From NCBI RefSeq assembly GCF_017498065.1, contig NZ_JAGDFX010000002.1, positions 1-64,000 on the forward strand: 64,000 nucleotides of DNA. The letters run 5' to 3'. Under the pieces are notes generated by a model, which saw only the letters and a list, made by a program, of their open reading frames with translations, was not told where the DNA came from and did no database searches. The position numbers and the translations under genes are program-made. This document shows, one piece after another, positions 37,477-46,833 of the stretch; positions within the stretch are counted from its first letter, which is position 1; every line of letters starts with the position of its first letter. Origin of the DNA: Oceanisphaera pacifica (GTDB lineage: Bacteria > Pseudomonadota > Gammaproteobacteria > Enterobacterales > Aeromonadaceae).

Positions 37477-37574
37477 AGCCCTTTATTCTCCCCTATGCCA
37501 CGAAGCCGCATATGGGTTAGATTATCAGACTACTCAGTTCATCAAGAGGCATCCAGTTTAGATTAGATCACTCT

Positions 37575-37591
37575 TTTACTTAGATTGGTAT
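37575..37591. repeat. 17-bp repeat shared with the IS630-type flank
   Basis: Identical to 276-292 beside the IS630-type gene at the left edge. It may be a solo transposon end or a MITE boundary. It lies 30 bp before the TatD-like gene and may contribute to its upstream region. Confidence 0.5.
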
Positions 37592-37620
37592 AACGCGTAT
37601 CGCTGTACCAAGGAGGCACT

Positions 37621-38418
37621 ATGTTGCTAACAGACAGTCATTGTCACTTTGACTTTGCCGCTTTTGGTGGCAGTAATGAACAAGTGCGCGCGCAGCACTG
37701 GCAACAGGCGCAAGTGCAAGGAGTACACCGGCTGGTAATACCGGGTGTGGAGCCTGCGCAGTGGCCAAGGCTGCCTAAGCTTTGTCGCACCCATGCCGGC
37801 CTTTATTATGCGCTGGGGCTGCATCCTTGGTGGTTAAAAGCGGCTCCGAATAATTGGCAAGGGCTACTGGCAGCATCACTTGCTCGCGCGCACGCAGATA
37901 AACATTGTGTGGCGGTAGGCGAAGTCGGTTTAGATAAGCAACTTTCTTTGCCATTCGAACAGCAAGAAGCGGCCTTGATTGCGCAGTTAACGTTGGCCTG
38001 CGATTACCAGCTACCGGTGATCTTACACAGTGTGGGCATGCACGATCGCGTCTTAAAGTGGTTACGCCGTTACCCTGTTATTGGTGGTGTGGTACATGGT
38101 TTTTCTGGTTCAGCGCAGCAAGCGAAGGCCTTTTGGCAGTTAGGGATTCACTTAGGGGTTGGTGGCACTATTACTTATGAGCGCGCCACTAAAACGCGCC
38201 ACGCTATTGCAAGCCTACCCCTAGATGCATTAGTACTCGAAACCGATGCGCCAGATATGCCGCTGTCTGGCTTTCAGGGGCAAGATAATCACCCCCGCCA
38301 ATTGCCTCGCGTGCTCTGCGCTTTAGCTACGCTGCGCCAAGAAGATGAAACTTCATTAGCGATTCAGCTGGAATCTAACGTGCGTCAGTTATTTGATTTT
38401 GCTAATAATAAATATTAA
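37621..38418 (+). CDS. TatD family metal-dependent hydrolase (YjjV-like)
   Basis: A 265-residue TIM-barrel enzyme. Metal ligands are visible in TDSHCHFDF, the bridging Glu in VAVGEVGLD, His in VILHSVGMHD and VVHGFSGS, and Asp in LETDAPDMP. TatD relatives are Mg2+-dependent DNases; the YjjV branch has no firm biological role. ATG 37621 follows AAGGAGG. It stands alone between the repeat cluster and the nucleoside salvage genes; in E. coli yjjV also lies close to the deo genes. Confidence 0.88.
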   Translation: MLLTDSHCHFDFAAFGGSNEQVRAQHWQQAQVQGVHRLVIPGVEPAQWPRLPKLCRTHAGLYYALGLHPWWLKAAPNNWQGLLAASLARAHADKHCVAVGEVGLDKQLSLPFEQQEAALIAQLTLACDYQLPVILHSVGMHDRVLKWLRRYPVIGGVVHGFSGSAQQAKAFWQLGIHLGVGGTITYERATKTRHAIASLPLDALVLETDAPDMPLSGFQGQDNHPRQLPRVLCALATLRQEDETSLAIQLESNVRQLFDFANNKY

Positions 38419-38567
38419 AACACGCTTTGTTAGCATCAGTTAAAAGGTGTCTATTATTTTTGTGATGCTATCGCTCGTTTATCCATAGCAGCTATCTATA
38501 CTGGAGTTGTAAATCTGACTGCACATGCAAAGCAGAGCTAAACCGCCATTACCAAAGGAATTGCGCA

Positions 38568-39857
38568 ATGACATTGATTATGAGTCTGGTCGGTATGTTG
38601 AGCTTAGTACTTATTGGCTTGTTGTTTTCGAGTAATAGAAAAGCGATTCGACTGCGTACCGTTGGCGGTGCTTTTGCACTACAACTGGGACTTGGGGCGT
38701 TGGTGCTCTATGTGCCATTAGGTAAAGAAATGTTGCAATCGCTGTCTGCTGGGGTCTCTCAGGTGATTGCTTATGCCAATGATGGCATGGACTTCTTATT
38801 TGCCGGCTTAGTGGGGGATGCGGCTTTTGAGAGCGGTTTAGGCTTTATTTTTGCAGTGCGCGTGCTGCCTATTATTATCTTCTTTTCTTCATTGATTGCT
38901 GTTTTATATTACATAGGCGTAATGCAGTGGGTTATTCGTCTACTTGGCGGAGCTTTACAACGTCTGTTAGGCACCTCGCGTACAGAATCCTTATCGGCCA
39001 CGGCTAATATATTTGTGGGGCAAACCGAGGCCCCCTTAGTGGTGCGTCCTTTTATAGCCTCCATGACCCGCTCCGAACTGTTTGCGGTTATGTGTGGCGG
39101 CTTAGCCTCGGTGGCAGGCTCTGTGCTAGCGGGTTATGCCGCTATTGGTGTGCCTATGGAGTATTTAATTGCCGCCTCCTTTATGGCCGCCCCTGGCGGC
39201 TTGTTGTTTGCTAAATTAATTATGCCAGAAACTGAAACGCCGGCGACCAATGAGATGTTAAACAGCGCTGAGCTTGCCGATGAGGGAGCGGGTGATAAGC
39301 CCGTTAATATTATTGATGCCGCAGCGGTGGGCGCCAGCTCGGGCATGAAACTGGCCATGAACGTCGGCGCCATGCTGCTGGCTTTTATCGGGCTTATTGC
39401 CTTAATCAATGGCATCTTAGGTGGTATTGGTGGTCTGTTGGGTATGGAAAACCTCAGCATGGAGTTGTTACTGGGCTGGTTGTTTGCACCTTTAGCGTTT
39501 TTGTTAGGTGTTCCGTGGGATGAAGCCATAGTTGCAGGCTCATTTATAGGGCAAAAATTAGTACTGAATGAGTTTGTGGCTTATGTAAACTTTGCTCCCT
39601 ATTTAACTGGGGAAGCCATAGTGGCAGGCACGAATCAGCTGATGTCTGAGCACACCAAAGCCATTATATCTTTTGCATTATGTGGTTTTGCTAACTTAGC
39701 ATCGGTGGCCATTTTATTGGGCGGCTTAGGGGGCATGGCGCCTTCTCGGCGTCATGATATTGCGCGTCTAGGCTTAAAAGCCATATTAGCGGGCACCTTG
39801 TCTAACTTAATGTCGGCCACCATAGCGGGCTTTTTTCTGGCGTTATCGGGTATGTGA
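38568..39857 (+). CDS. Concentrative nucleoside transporter (NupC/CNT family)
   Basis: A 429-residue inner-membrane protein with about 9-10 helices. It has the CNT signature [12 protein letters not shown], the second substrate motif [25 protein letters not shown], and [10 protein letters not shown]. It imports nucleosides with protons or Na+. It heads the salvage cluster deoC-deoB-deoD and provides their substrates. A CytR or CRP control is expected from relatives, but no good operator could be identified by eye. ATG 38568 follows AAAGGAA. Confidence 0.9.
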   Translation: MTLIMSLVGMLSLVLIGLLFSSNRKAIRLRTVGGAFALQLGLGALVLYVPLGKEMLQSLSAGVSQVIAYANDGMDFLFAGLVGDAAFESGLGFIFAVRVLPIIIFFSSLIAVLYYIGVMQWVIRLLGGALQRLLGTSRTESLSATANIFVGQTEAPLVVRPFIASMTRSELFAVMCGGLASVAGSVLAGYAAIGVPMEYLIAASFMAAPGGLLFAKLIMPETETPATNEMLNSAELADEGAGDKPVNIIDAAAVGASSGMKLAMNVGAMLLAFIGLIALINGILGGIGGLLGMENLSMELLLGWLFAPLAFLLGVPWDEAIVAGSFIGQKLVLNEFVAYVNFAPYLTGEAIVAGTNQLMSEHTKAIISFALCGFANLASVAILLGGLGGMAPSRRHDIARLGLKAILAGTLSNLMSATIAGFFLALSGM

Positions 39858-39931
39858 GCATAGCCATTAGCCATTAGCCGTCAGCTGTTAGAGGCAGTGA
39901 GTGTCTAACACCAATGCAATAATAAAGGAGC

Positions 39932-40693
39932 ATGATGACCATGAATGAAGCTGCATTAGCACTGGTGGCAGAGCAGGCCATCGGCTTAATCGATTTAACT
40001 CGTTTAGATGAAGATGACACTGAGCAACAGATACGGGAGTTGTGCCAGCAAGCGATAACCCCCGTGGGCAGCGTGGCCGCCATCTGCGTTTACCCGCGCT
40101 TTATTGATACTGTTGCCAAAGAGCTAGGAAGGCTTAATCTTGGTCAGCAGGTGGCCATTGCAACTGTGGTGAATTTTCCTCACGGTGAGCACAGTGTTGA
40201 GCAAGTTGAGCAAGATATCACGGCCGCCATCGCTGCGGGCGCTCATGAAATTGACTTAGTGCTGCCTTATCGTCAGTTAATGGCCGGCAACACAGACACC
40301 GCTTTAACCATGGTTAAAGCGGCAAAAGCCATATGTATCAAGGGGAGTGCATGCTTAAAAGTCATCATTGAAAGTGGCGAGCTGGGTCATGTATCGCTTA
40401 TCCGTCAGGCCAGTGAATTAGCCATTGCTGGTGGGGCCGATTTTGTCAAAACTTCCACGGGCAAGGTGGCGATAAATGCGACCTTAGCGGCGAGCGAGGT
40501 AATATTAACCAGCATTCGTGATAGTCAAAAAGACGTGGGCTTTAAAGCGGCAGGGGGCGTGCGCACCACAGCAGAAGCACAGCAATATTTACAGTTGGCC
40601 AAGCAGATAATGGGGCCTAACTGGGTTACGCCTGCGCACTTTCGCTTTGGTGCCTCTAGCTTGTTAGCTCAATTACTGAATTCGTTATCATAA
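39932..40693 (+). CDS. deoC: Deoxyribose-phosphate aldolase
   Basis: A 253-residue class I aldolase that splits 2-deoxyribose 5-phosphate to glyceraldehyde 3-phosphate and acetaldehyde. The Schiff-base Lys is in GADFVKTSTGK, with IGLIDLTRLDEDDTEQQI at the N-terminus, KVIIESGEL in the barrel and FKAAGGVRTTAEA near the end. Several ATG codons (39932, 39935, 39941) could start it; ATG 39932 follows AAAGGAG and is favoured. It is the second gene of the nucleoside cluster. Confidence 0.96.
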   Translation: MMTMNEAALALVAEQAIGLIDLTRLDEDDTEQQIRELCQQAITPVGSVAAICVYPRFIDTVAKELGRLNLGQQVAIATVVNFPHGEHSVEQVEQDITAAIAAGAHEIDLVLPYRQLMAGNTDTALTMVKAAKAICIKGSACLKVIIESGELGHVSLIRQASELAIAGGADFVKTSTGKVAINATLAASEVILTSIRDSQKDVGFKAAGGVRTTAEAQQYLQLAKQIMGPNWVTPAHFRFGASSLLAQLLNSLS

Positions 40694-40739
40694 GCGGTGA
40701 TGTTTTCACCCACTTGATACACTCTAATAAGGAAACCCT

Positions 40740-41993
40740 ATGAAACGCGCAATTGTGTTAGTTCTCGACTCCTTTGGCATTGGCGCGGCGGCAGATGCCG
40801 AGCAGTTTGGCGATCATGGCTCAGACACACTGGGGAACATTGCTAAAGCGTGCCAACAAGGCAAGGCTGATTTAGTTGATGAGAGTGGCCACAGAAGCCG
40901 TAAAGGGCCGCTACATTTGCCTAATTTAGGCAAACTTGGGCTGTTTCATGCGCATCATGCCAGTACCGGCCAAGTGGCGGCTGGGGTAAGCTTGCCCACA
41001 GAGGTGATAGGCAGCTATGGCTATGCGAATGAGATCTCGACTGGTAAAGATACGCCCTCAGGTCACTGGGAGTTAGCTGGGGTACCGGTCTTATTTGAGT
41101 GGGGTTATTTTCCTGAGCGCGAACATAGCTTTCCCCAGTCTTTAGTTAATGACTTGGTGAGCCAAGCCAAACTGCCGGGCATTTTAGGTAACTGTCATGC
41201 GTCGGGCACCACTATTTTAGAGCAGTTAGGTGAGGAGCATGTGCGCACTGGTATGCCCATTTGTTACACCTCTGCCGATTCGGTGTTTCAAATTGCCGCT
41301 CACGAAGAGCACTTTGGCTTAGACCGTTTATATCAGCTATGTGAAGTTGCGCGAGAACTACTTATGCCCTACAACATTGGGCGGGTGATTGCGCGGCCTT
41401 TTGTGGGTGGTGAAGACACTGGCGAGGGAGTGACCGAATTTGTGCGTACCGGTAATCGTCGAGATTACAGCATAGAGCCCCCCTCGGCGACTGTGCTACA
41501 AAAGCTGGTTGATGAGCAACAAGGTGAAGTGGTCTCTATTGGTAAAATTGCTGATATCTACGCCCACTGCGGCATTACGCATAAAGTAAAGGCCACCGGC
41601 ATGGAGGCATTATTTGAGGCCACACTTAACGAGCTTGAGCGAGCGGGTGATAACACCTTAATTATGACCAACTTCGTCGATTTTGACTCCAGTTTTGGTC
41701 ATAGACGCAACATTGCCGGCTATGCCGCTGAGTTAGAAGCCTTTGATCGACGCTTGCCCGAATTACTGGCAAAACTCTCACCTAATGATCTGTTGATCTT
41801 AACCGCCGATCACGGCTGTGACCCCAGCTGGCCAGGCACCGAGCATACCCGTGAGCATATTCCGGTATTGTGCTTAGGAGCTAGATTAGAGGCAGGTTCG
41901 CTTGGTGAGCGCGCGACTTTTGCTGATGTGGGGCAAAGCTTAGCTGCGTATTTTGGTACCAGCCCCATGGATTATGGCACCGCGTTTTTGTGA
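40740..41993 (+). CDS. deoB: Phosphopentomutase
   Basis: A 417-residue alkaline-phosphatase-superfamily enzyme interconverting (deoxy)ribose 1- and 5-phosphate. The Mn2+ site residues are seen in [23 protein letters not shown] (phosphorylated Thr), [10 protein letters not shown] and [18 protein letters not shown]. Slightly longer than E. coli DeoB (407 aa). It follows deoC after 46 bp. Together with DeoC it channels the sugar of deoxynucleosides into glycolysis. Confidence 0.96.
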   Translation: MKRAIVLVLDSFGIGAAADAEQFGDHGSDTLGNIAKACQQGKADLVDESGHRSRKGPLHLPNLGKLGLFHAHHASTGQVAAGVSLPTEVIGSYGYANEISTGKDTPSGHWELAGVPVLFEWGYFPEREHSFPQSLVNDLVSQAKLPGILGNCHASGTTILEQLGEEHVRTGMPICYTSADSVFQIAAHEEHFGLDRLYQLCEVARELLMPYNIGRVIARPFVGGEDTGEGVTEFVRTGNRRDYSIEPPSATVLQKLVDEQQGEVVSIGKIADIYAHCGITHKVKATGMEALFEATLNELERAGDNTLIMTNFVDFDSSFGHRRNIAGYAAELEAFDRRLPELLAKLSPNDLLILTADHGCDPSWPGTEHTREHIPVLCLGARLEAGSLGERATFADVGQSLAAYFGTSPMDYGTAFL

Positions 41994-42117
41994 GCTACAC
42001 CTATACGCGCATCAGACGCTGCTGCGCAGGTTTTAGCAGCTGACATTTCAAAAAGCTTCCCTTTTAACTCACAGCGTACGCCGTAAACGTAGCGCTGGTT
42101 GGATATAGGAAATAATA

Positions 42118-42843
42118 ATGGCCACACCTCATATTAATGCAGAACGCGGCGACTTTGCCGAGACTATTTTAATGCCCGGCGACCCCTTGCGCGCGCAATA
42201 TATTGCCGACACCTTCTTATCGGATGTAAAGCAAGTCAACCAAGTACGCAATATGCTGGGCTTTACCGGTACTTATAAAGGCCGCGCTGTGTCGGTAATG
42301 GGTCATGGCATGGGGATTCCGTCTGTGTCTATTTATGCCAAAGAGCTGATCACCGAGTTTGGAGTGAATACCTTGATCCGAGTGGGGTCCTGTGGCGCTG
42401 TGCGTGACGATGTACAGTTGCGCGATTTGGTGGTGGGGCTTGGCGCCAGTACCGACTCTAAAGTGAATCGCATGCGCTTTATGGATCACGACTTAGCAGC
42501 ACTGGCCGACTTTGACTTGGTCAGTCATGCCGTGAGTGCAGCTAAAGCCTGTAAAGTGCCGGTTAAAGTCGGTAACTTATTTTCGGCCGATTTGTTTTAT
42601 ACACCTCAGCCCGCGCTATTTGAGTTGATGAAGCAATACGGCATATTAGGGGTAGAGATGGAAGCGGCGGGGCTATATGGCGTGGCCGCAGAATATGGCG
42701 CGCGCGCTGTTACCTTGTGTACGGTATCGGATCATATTGTACGCCAAGAAGCGTTAAGCTCAGAGGAGCGACAAAATACCTTTAACGACATGATAGAAGT
42801 GGCGCTAGAGTCTACCTTGATCGGCCAGACACCTGCTTTGTAG
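42118..42843 (+). CDS. deoD: Purine nucleoside phosphorylase, hexameric type
   Basis: A 241-residue enzyme that cleaves purine nucleosides with phosphate. It matches E. coli DeoD in length and motifs: [56 protein letters not shown] and the catalytic Asp in TVSDHIV. The 124 bp between deoB and deoD contain no gene. The thymidine phosphorylase gene deoA, usually between deoC and deoB, is absent from the cluster. Confidence 0.97.
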   Translation: MATPHINAERGDFAETILMPGDPLRAQYIADTFLSDVKQVNQVRNMLGFTGTYKGRAVSVMGHGMGIPSVSIYAKELITEFGVNTLIRVGSCGAVRDDVQLRDLVVGLGASTDSKVNRMRFMDHDLAALADFDLVSHAVSAAKACKVPVKVGNLFSADLFYTPQPALFELMKQYGILGVEMEAAGLYGVAAEYGARAVTLCTVSDHIVRQEALSSEERQNTFNDMIEVALESTLIGQTPAL

Positions 42844-42869
42844 AGTTATTTAACTGGGCTACTCCGCTT

Positions 42870-43448
42870 CTAAGGCTGCGTCGACTTTCTGGTAGATGTA
42901 CGGGGTAGCCTATGACTGATTTTTCTCACTAATAGCCCCAACAGTAATCCCACGAATAACCCTAACAGTAGGCACAGTGAAAGTAGCCAATTTATATGCT
43001 GTGTAAGTTGTTGCCATATATTATGTTGCGTCACAGCAATGGGGTTATTAGCTAATTGTAAGTGTAAAAAGCCCACCGGAGTCTCTTCATAATATAAAGA
43101 GCGAATATAGGGGAGCACTGTGCTTGGTTCTTTATTCGCCGCCTGTGGAGCCGAGCTTGCCAGTAAGTGAGCACTTTCATTATATAATACTGCTGAATCA
43201 ATAAGAGGTATGCTTGCGAGCTCGTCAACCAGTTGTTGATGCTGCGCTGCGTTGTCGGTTAATAGCGCGCGCACGGCATGTAACTCGGCATAGTCAGCCA
43301 AGGGAGTGGCGAGCGTACGCTGGGGAAATTGTTGCCAATGACGCCCAAGCTGCGTGACTTGCAGCCATTGCCAGCCCGTGAGCAACAGAAACAATAATAA
43401 TGTCAGCCCAACGAGCAGACGAGGATAAGTAATGCATTTTTTCCACAT
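42870..43448 (-). CDS. ytjB: Membrane protein YtjB/Smp
   Basis: A 192-residue inner-membrane protein. An N-terminal helix (LLVGLTLLLFLLLTGWQWL) and a C-terminal helix (INWLLSLCLLLGLFVGLLLG) enclose a periplasmic domain of about 110 residues (GRHWQQFPQRTLATPLADYA, LVDELASIPLIDSAVLYNES). This is the pattern and genome position of E. coli YtjB (Smp), divergent from serB. Its function is unknown; sensor-like periplasmic folds are possible. ATG 43448 (MWKKCITYPRLL) is chosen because earlier codons would extend into the serB start region. Confidence 0.85.
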   Translation of the reverse strand: MWKKCITYPRLLVGLTLLLFLLLTGWQWLQVTQLGRHWQQFPQRTLATPLADYAELHAVRALLTDNAAQHQQLVDELASIPLIDSAVLYNESAHLLASSAPQAANKEPSTVLPYIRSLYYEETPVGFLHLQLANNPIAVTQHNIWQQLTQHINWLLSLCLLLGLFVGLLLGLLVRKISHRLPRTSTRKSTQP

Positions 43449-43528
43449 AGGGTTGCATATTGTCTCTTGCTTGATTAAAAAGCAATACGCTACCCTAGGC
43501 ACTGGCCTTTTGAGCATAGGAAAAGTAA

Positions 43529-44530
43529 GTGACACTGTTAATGGACGTTTTACCCGAGCAGATGAAAGATTGGACTGAACTTTTATCTGATCAAGCTTAT
43601 CTTTGGCAGTCAGCAAAGCAAGAACAGTCAGGGATACTGGAAAAGGGACACCTCAGTAAGGTGCAAGGGCATCTGGTTTTACTGGGCAAACAATTGTCTA
43701 AATCCGCCTTATTGCAAAACTTACAGCTATTAGATGACGCCGGTATTGCAGTTGAAGTTGCAGGCATAAAGCAAGTGGCTGAGCGAGATGTGGTTAGTTT
43801 ACGACTATCAGATTGGTCTCTTGAGCTAAAACAGCAGTTGCAAACACTGGCCACCGACTGGGATCTTGCCTGTGTACCGACTTTGCCCGATGCCACTCAA
43901 CCGGGCTTAGTGCTCATGGACATGGACTCTACTGCCATTCAAATAGAGTGCATTGATGAAATTGCCCGCTTAGCTGGTGTAGGTGAAGAGGTGGCCGCCG
44001 TAACGCGTGCTGCCATGGAGGGGGCTTTACCCTTTTCTGACAGCTTACGCCTGAGAGTTAAAGCGTTAGCCGGCGCTGATGCCGCTATTATTGAGCAAGT
44101 CATTGCGAATATGCCCTTAATGCCAGGTCTGATTACCTTAGTGGAGGGCTTAAAAGCCATGGGCTGGAAGGTGGCGTTGGCCTCTGGCGGCTTTACCCCC
44201 TTTACGGGGCATTTGCGTGAGACCTTGGGGTTGGATGCGGATTTTGCCAATACCCTAGACATCCAAGATGGCCGTTTTACTGGTGAAGTGTTGGGTGACA
44301 TTGTTGATGCCAAGGCAAAAGCGCGTATTTTACTGGAGTTGGCCGAGCGCTTTAATATTGCACCCAGCCAAACGGTCGCCGTGGGTGATGGCGCCAACGA
44401 CTTACAGATGCTGGCCGCTGCAGGCCTTGGGGTGGCACTACATGCCAAACCCCTTGTACAAGAACAAGCGCCTGTATGCCTTAATCAGCTCAGCCTTGAA
44501 GGGGTGCTGGCTTTGGTGCACGCGTCTTAG
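43529..44530 (+). CDS. serB: Phosphoserine phosphatase
   Basis: A 333-residue HAD-type enzyme for the last step of serine synthesis. An N-terminal ACT-like region (residues 1-120) precedes the catalytic core: motif I VLMDMDSTAIQIECIDEIA, motif II ALASGGFTPF, and motif IV VGDGANDLQML. Length is close to E. coli SerB (322 aa). The start is probably GTG 43529 (GTGACACTG), since upstream of it is AAAAGTAA. Its 3' end overlaps by 41 bp the 3' end of the PilZ gene on the other strand. Confidence 0.95.
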   Translation: MTLLMDVLPEQMKDWTELLSDQAYLWQSAKQEQSGILEKGHLSKVQGHLVLLGKQLSKSALLQNLQLLDDAGIAVEVAGIKQVAERDVVSLRLSDWSLELKQQLQTLATDWDLACVPTLPDATQPGLVLMDMDSTAIQIECIDEIARLAGVGEEVAAVTRAAMEGALPFSDSLRLRVKALAGADAAIIEQVIANMPLMPGLITLVEGLKAMGWKVALASGGFTPFTGHLRETLGLDADFANTLDIQDGRFTGEVLGDIVDAKAKARILLELAERFNIAPSQTVAVGDGANDLQMLAAAGLGVALHAKPLVQEQAPVCLNQLSLEGVLALVHAS

Positions 44531-46757
44531 AGGGCTGTACCATATCGGTAATATCAAACACCTGACTTAATAGCGCAAGCTCAGCAAGCTGTTGTTCTAG
44601 CTGCTGAGTTTTGTGCAGTGAGGTTTGAGTTAATGTGGCCCACTCTGGCACCATATAATTGAGTTGGCGTAATTTTAAGCGATTAATCACTACTAAGCTT
44701 ACGCGCAGCTCGCTATGGTAACGCGTGTCTTGTAAAAAGGCGCGGCGATCGGCATCAGGAGCCACAAGCAATATGGCTTGGCCAGTATCCGTTGTTTTTG
44801 CCGTCCAAATCTCCAGAAAATGATGTGTACGGCCATCGGGGCGCAGTAATTGGCTAAATGTTGACTGTAACAGCTGGCGCGAAACAAGGCGGCTAAAATG
44901 CGCCTGCTGATGGCTATCAGATAACAGCGAGACTAAAGACGGCTGCTGTAGATTAGCAATGGCCCCTTGCATATAAAAGCCGGCTTCGTTACGACCCAAT
45001 AAAAAGATAGGAGAGGGTGGCTGTTGCAGTGCTTGGCGACAGAGCCAAATTAGCCACGCCGGTGTGTGGTGCGCTTCTGGGCGAGCACGAAGTTTATCTT
45101 GGTTTTGCTCAAATAACGCGGTTAAAAATAAGTATGCGGCATGATTTTCTTCTGGCCCTTCAATACGCAAGTGCAACACTGTGCTATTGCTACTGACGTT
45201 CACCACTCGATAAGGCAGTGTCTTTAAGCGCCACTGTGGGCTACGTTTATTCAATTCTGTTAAGTGCACATCTACCAGGCAGGGTACTTCAAGGCGAACT
45301 GGCTCAGCGAGCTGTACTTTAATGCCTCTGGTGGATAAGTCCTCGGTACAACCTTCGATAACTTTGCCACCTAAAGTTAATTCTAGCGCACTTTGCAGCT
45401 TAAAACGCGTTTCTTGACGTTTAGATGCCTGACGACCCAATGGTGTAGTTTTTATCTGTTGTTGGCATAATGGACGAATAAAAGAGGCCAGTTGTTGTAT
45501 CTTGAAACCATCAGCAATCTCAGCAGCAGGGGGAGTAGGAGCGGGTAATGGCGTTAACCAAAGTTGCCATTTTAACTGCTGTAGCTGGCGTACACCTTGC
45601 AAGTCTAACCCGTCTGCAATCTGGTTATTATAATTTAGCGCATGAATATTAATGTAATAACACCTTAGCGTACCAGCGCGCAGCCCTTCACTAAGAAAGG
45701 CCGCGTAAGAGTTGGCTTGTACTAGTTCTTGCAGGCTTGCCACAAAATAATAAGACTGTTGTTTACCTTGGTGCACAAAGCTATAGAGCAGTGTGGACTG
45801 AGCGGGTTGCTGGCTAATGTATAAAATGCGCTCTGGCGATAATAACGTTGTTAATAGGTCACCGGGATTTTCTTGTTGCCAAGCGGTCAGGAGCTTACTG
45901 TTATAACGGTTAGTGAGAGCCTGTATTAGTTCGCCTTTTTCATTAGCAAACAATGGCATGCTTAAGCTGGTTTCTAATAGTGCCTGTCCCCAGCATTGTA
46001 CTTGCACTGCCATATATATGTCTTCGGCGTCGAGACCATAGCGAGGCCGTTGTTGCTTAATAAACTCGCTAAGAGCATGGTTCGAATCGGGAGACTCATC
46101 GGCGCGCTGCATTTTAAGGCGGCCTAAATCAGCGGTATCTTGCTTTAGCTGATAGCGGCTTGGCGCGGCTAAGCAGCTCATGTTTGCCTGCTTAGCCAGT
46201 TCCGGAAATGACACACCAAGCTGTTCTGGCAAGCGTGTGGCTTGCGCTAGTTGTACTAACAATCCATTAGCTGAAATATCTAAGGTATTACCTTGTAAGG
46301 TTTCATCATTATCAAGGTGCAGTACAACGGGGGTGACAAAGCGTAACCGACTTTCTTTGCGGCGTACTCCTTGTGCGGGAAGTTGCCATGGGATGCTATT
46401 AAATTGTGCAGGTAACTTTCTGAGCGCGGCCAGCTCCGCCAATAGCACTTCATATAGCCCACGAGTATATTCGCCGTTATAGTCTTTAAGCAGCGCGTGA
46501 AAGCGTCTTACGAGCGGCTCTGGCATCATATGATCTAGGCCTTGATGACGTACTAGCTGACACTTTTCAGGAAATAAGCTACGTAAATCCAGCACGCGTA
46601 GACAAGGGCTGGTAAGGCGATTTACCTCAGCCTGTAGCTGGTAGCGGGTGTCTTTATCTGCCTCCGGTAACAGATGGTCTAGCAAACCGTCAATGTCATT
46701 ATGGTAACTCAGTGTTACCAGCTTATTGAGTAGCGTTTTATAAGGACTGAGTTCCAT
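44490..46757 (-). CDS. Protein with two PilZ domains (c-di-GMP receptor)
   Basis: A 755-residue cytoplasmic protein, no membrane segments. Two PilZ domains carry full c-di-GMP motifs: R133-R137 (RKESR) with DISANG at 160-165, and R447-R451 (RQETR) with DLSTRG at 473-478. The N-terminal 120 residues and the intervening and C-terminal regions do not match a domain I recognise. A protein of this type sits between serB and radA in Vibrio too (recalled as PlzC, VC2344), so the position is conserved. It likely alters motility or biofilm genes or proteins on c-di-GMP binding; the output is unknown. Confidence 0.85.
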   Translation of the reverse strand: MELSPYKTLLNKLVTLSYHNDIDGLLDHLLPEADKDTRYQLQAEVNRLTSPCLRVLDLRSLFPEKCQLVRHQGLDHMMPEPLVRRFHALLKDYNGEYTRGLYEVLLAELAALRKLPAQFNSIPWQLPAQGVRRKESRLRFVTPVVLHLDNDETLQGNTLDISANGLLVQLAQATRLPEQLGVSFPELAKQANMSCLAAPSRYQLKQDTADLGRLKMQRADESPDSNHALSEFIKQQRPRYGLDAEDIYMAVQVQCWGQALLETSLSMPLFANEKGELIQALTNRYNSKLLTAWQQENPGDLLTTLLSPERILYISQQPAQSTLLYSFVHQGKQQSYYFVASLQELVQANSYAAFLSEGLRAGTLRCYYINIHALNYNNQIADGLDLQGVRQLQQLKWQLWLTPLPAPTPPAAEIADGFKIQQLASFIRPLCQQQIKTTPLGRQASKRQETRFKLQSALELTLGGKVIEGCTEDLSTRGIKVQLAEPVRLEVPCLVDVHLTELNKRSPQWRLKTLPYRVVNVSSNSTVLHLRIEGPEENHAAYLFLTALFEQNQDKLRARPEAHHTPAWLIWLCRQALQQPPSPIFLLGRNEAGFYMQGAIANLQQPSLVSLLSDSHQQAHFSRLVSRQLLQSTFSQLLRPDGRTHHFLEIWTAKTTDTGQAILLVAPDADRRAFLQDTRYHSELRVSLVVINRLKLRQLNYMVPEWATLTQTSLHKTQQLEQQLAELALLSQVFDITDMVQPSKTRAPKPAPLQG

Positions 46758-46833
46758 CTTGGCCTAGCTTGGGGTTGAGTGGGTTAAAAACTTAGGCCAG
46801 TATAGCAGCTCGTTAATCGATGAGTGAATATGC

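Noticed and set aside
37296-37511. A 71-codon minus-strand frame
   Set aside because: It lies inside the hairpin-rich repeat element and is repeat-derived.
38455-38490. A CRP site before the nucleoside transporter
   Set aside because: Only one half-site (tgtga) is visible, with no matching second half, so it was not listed.
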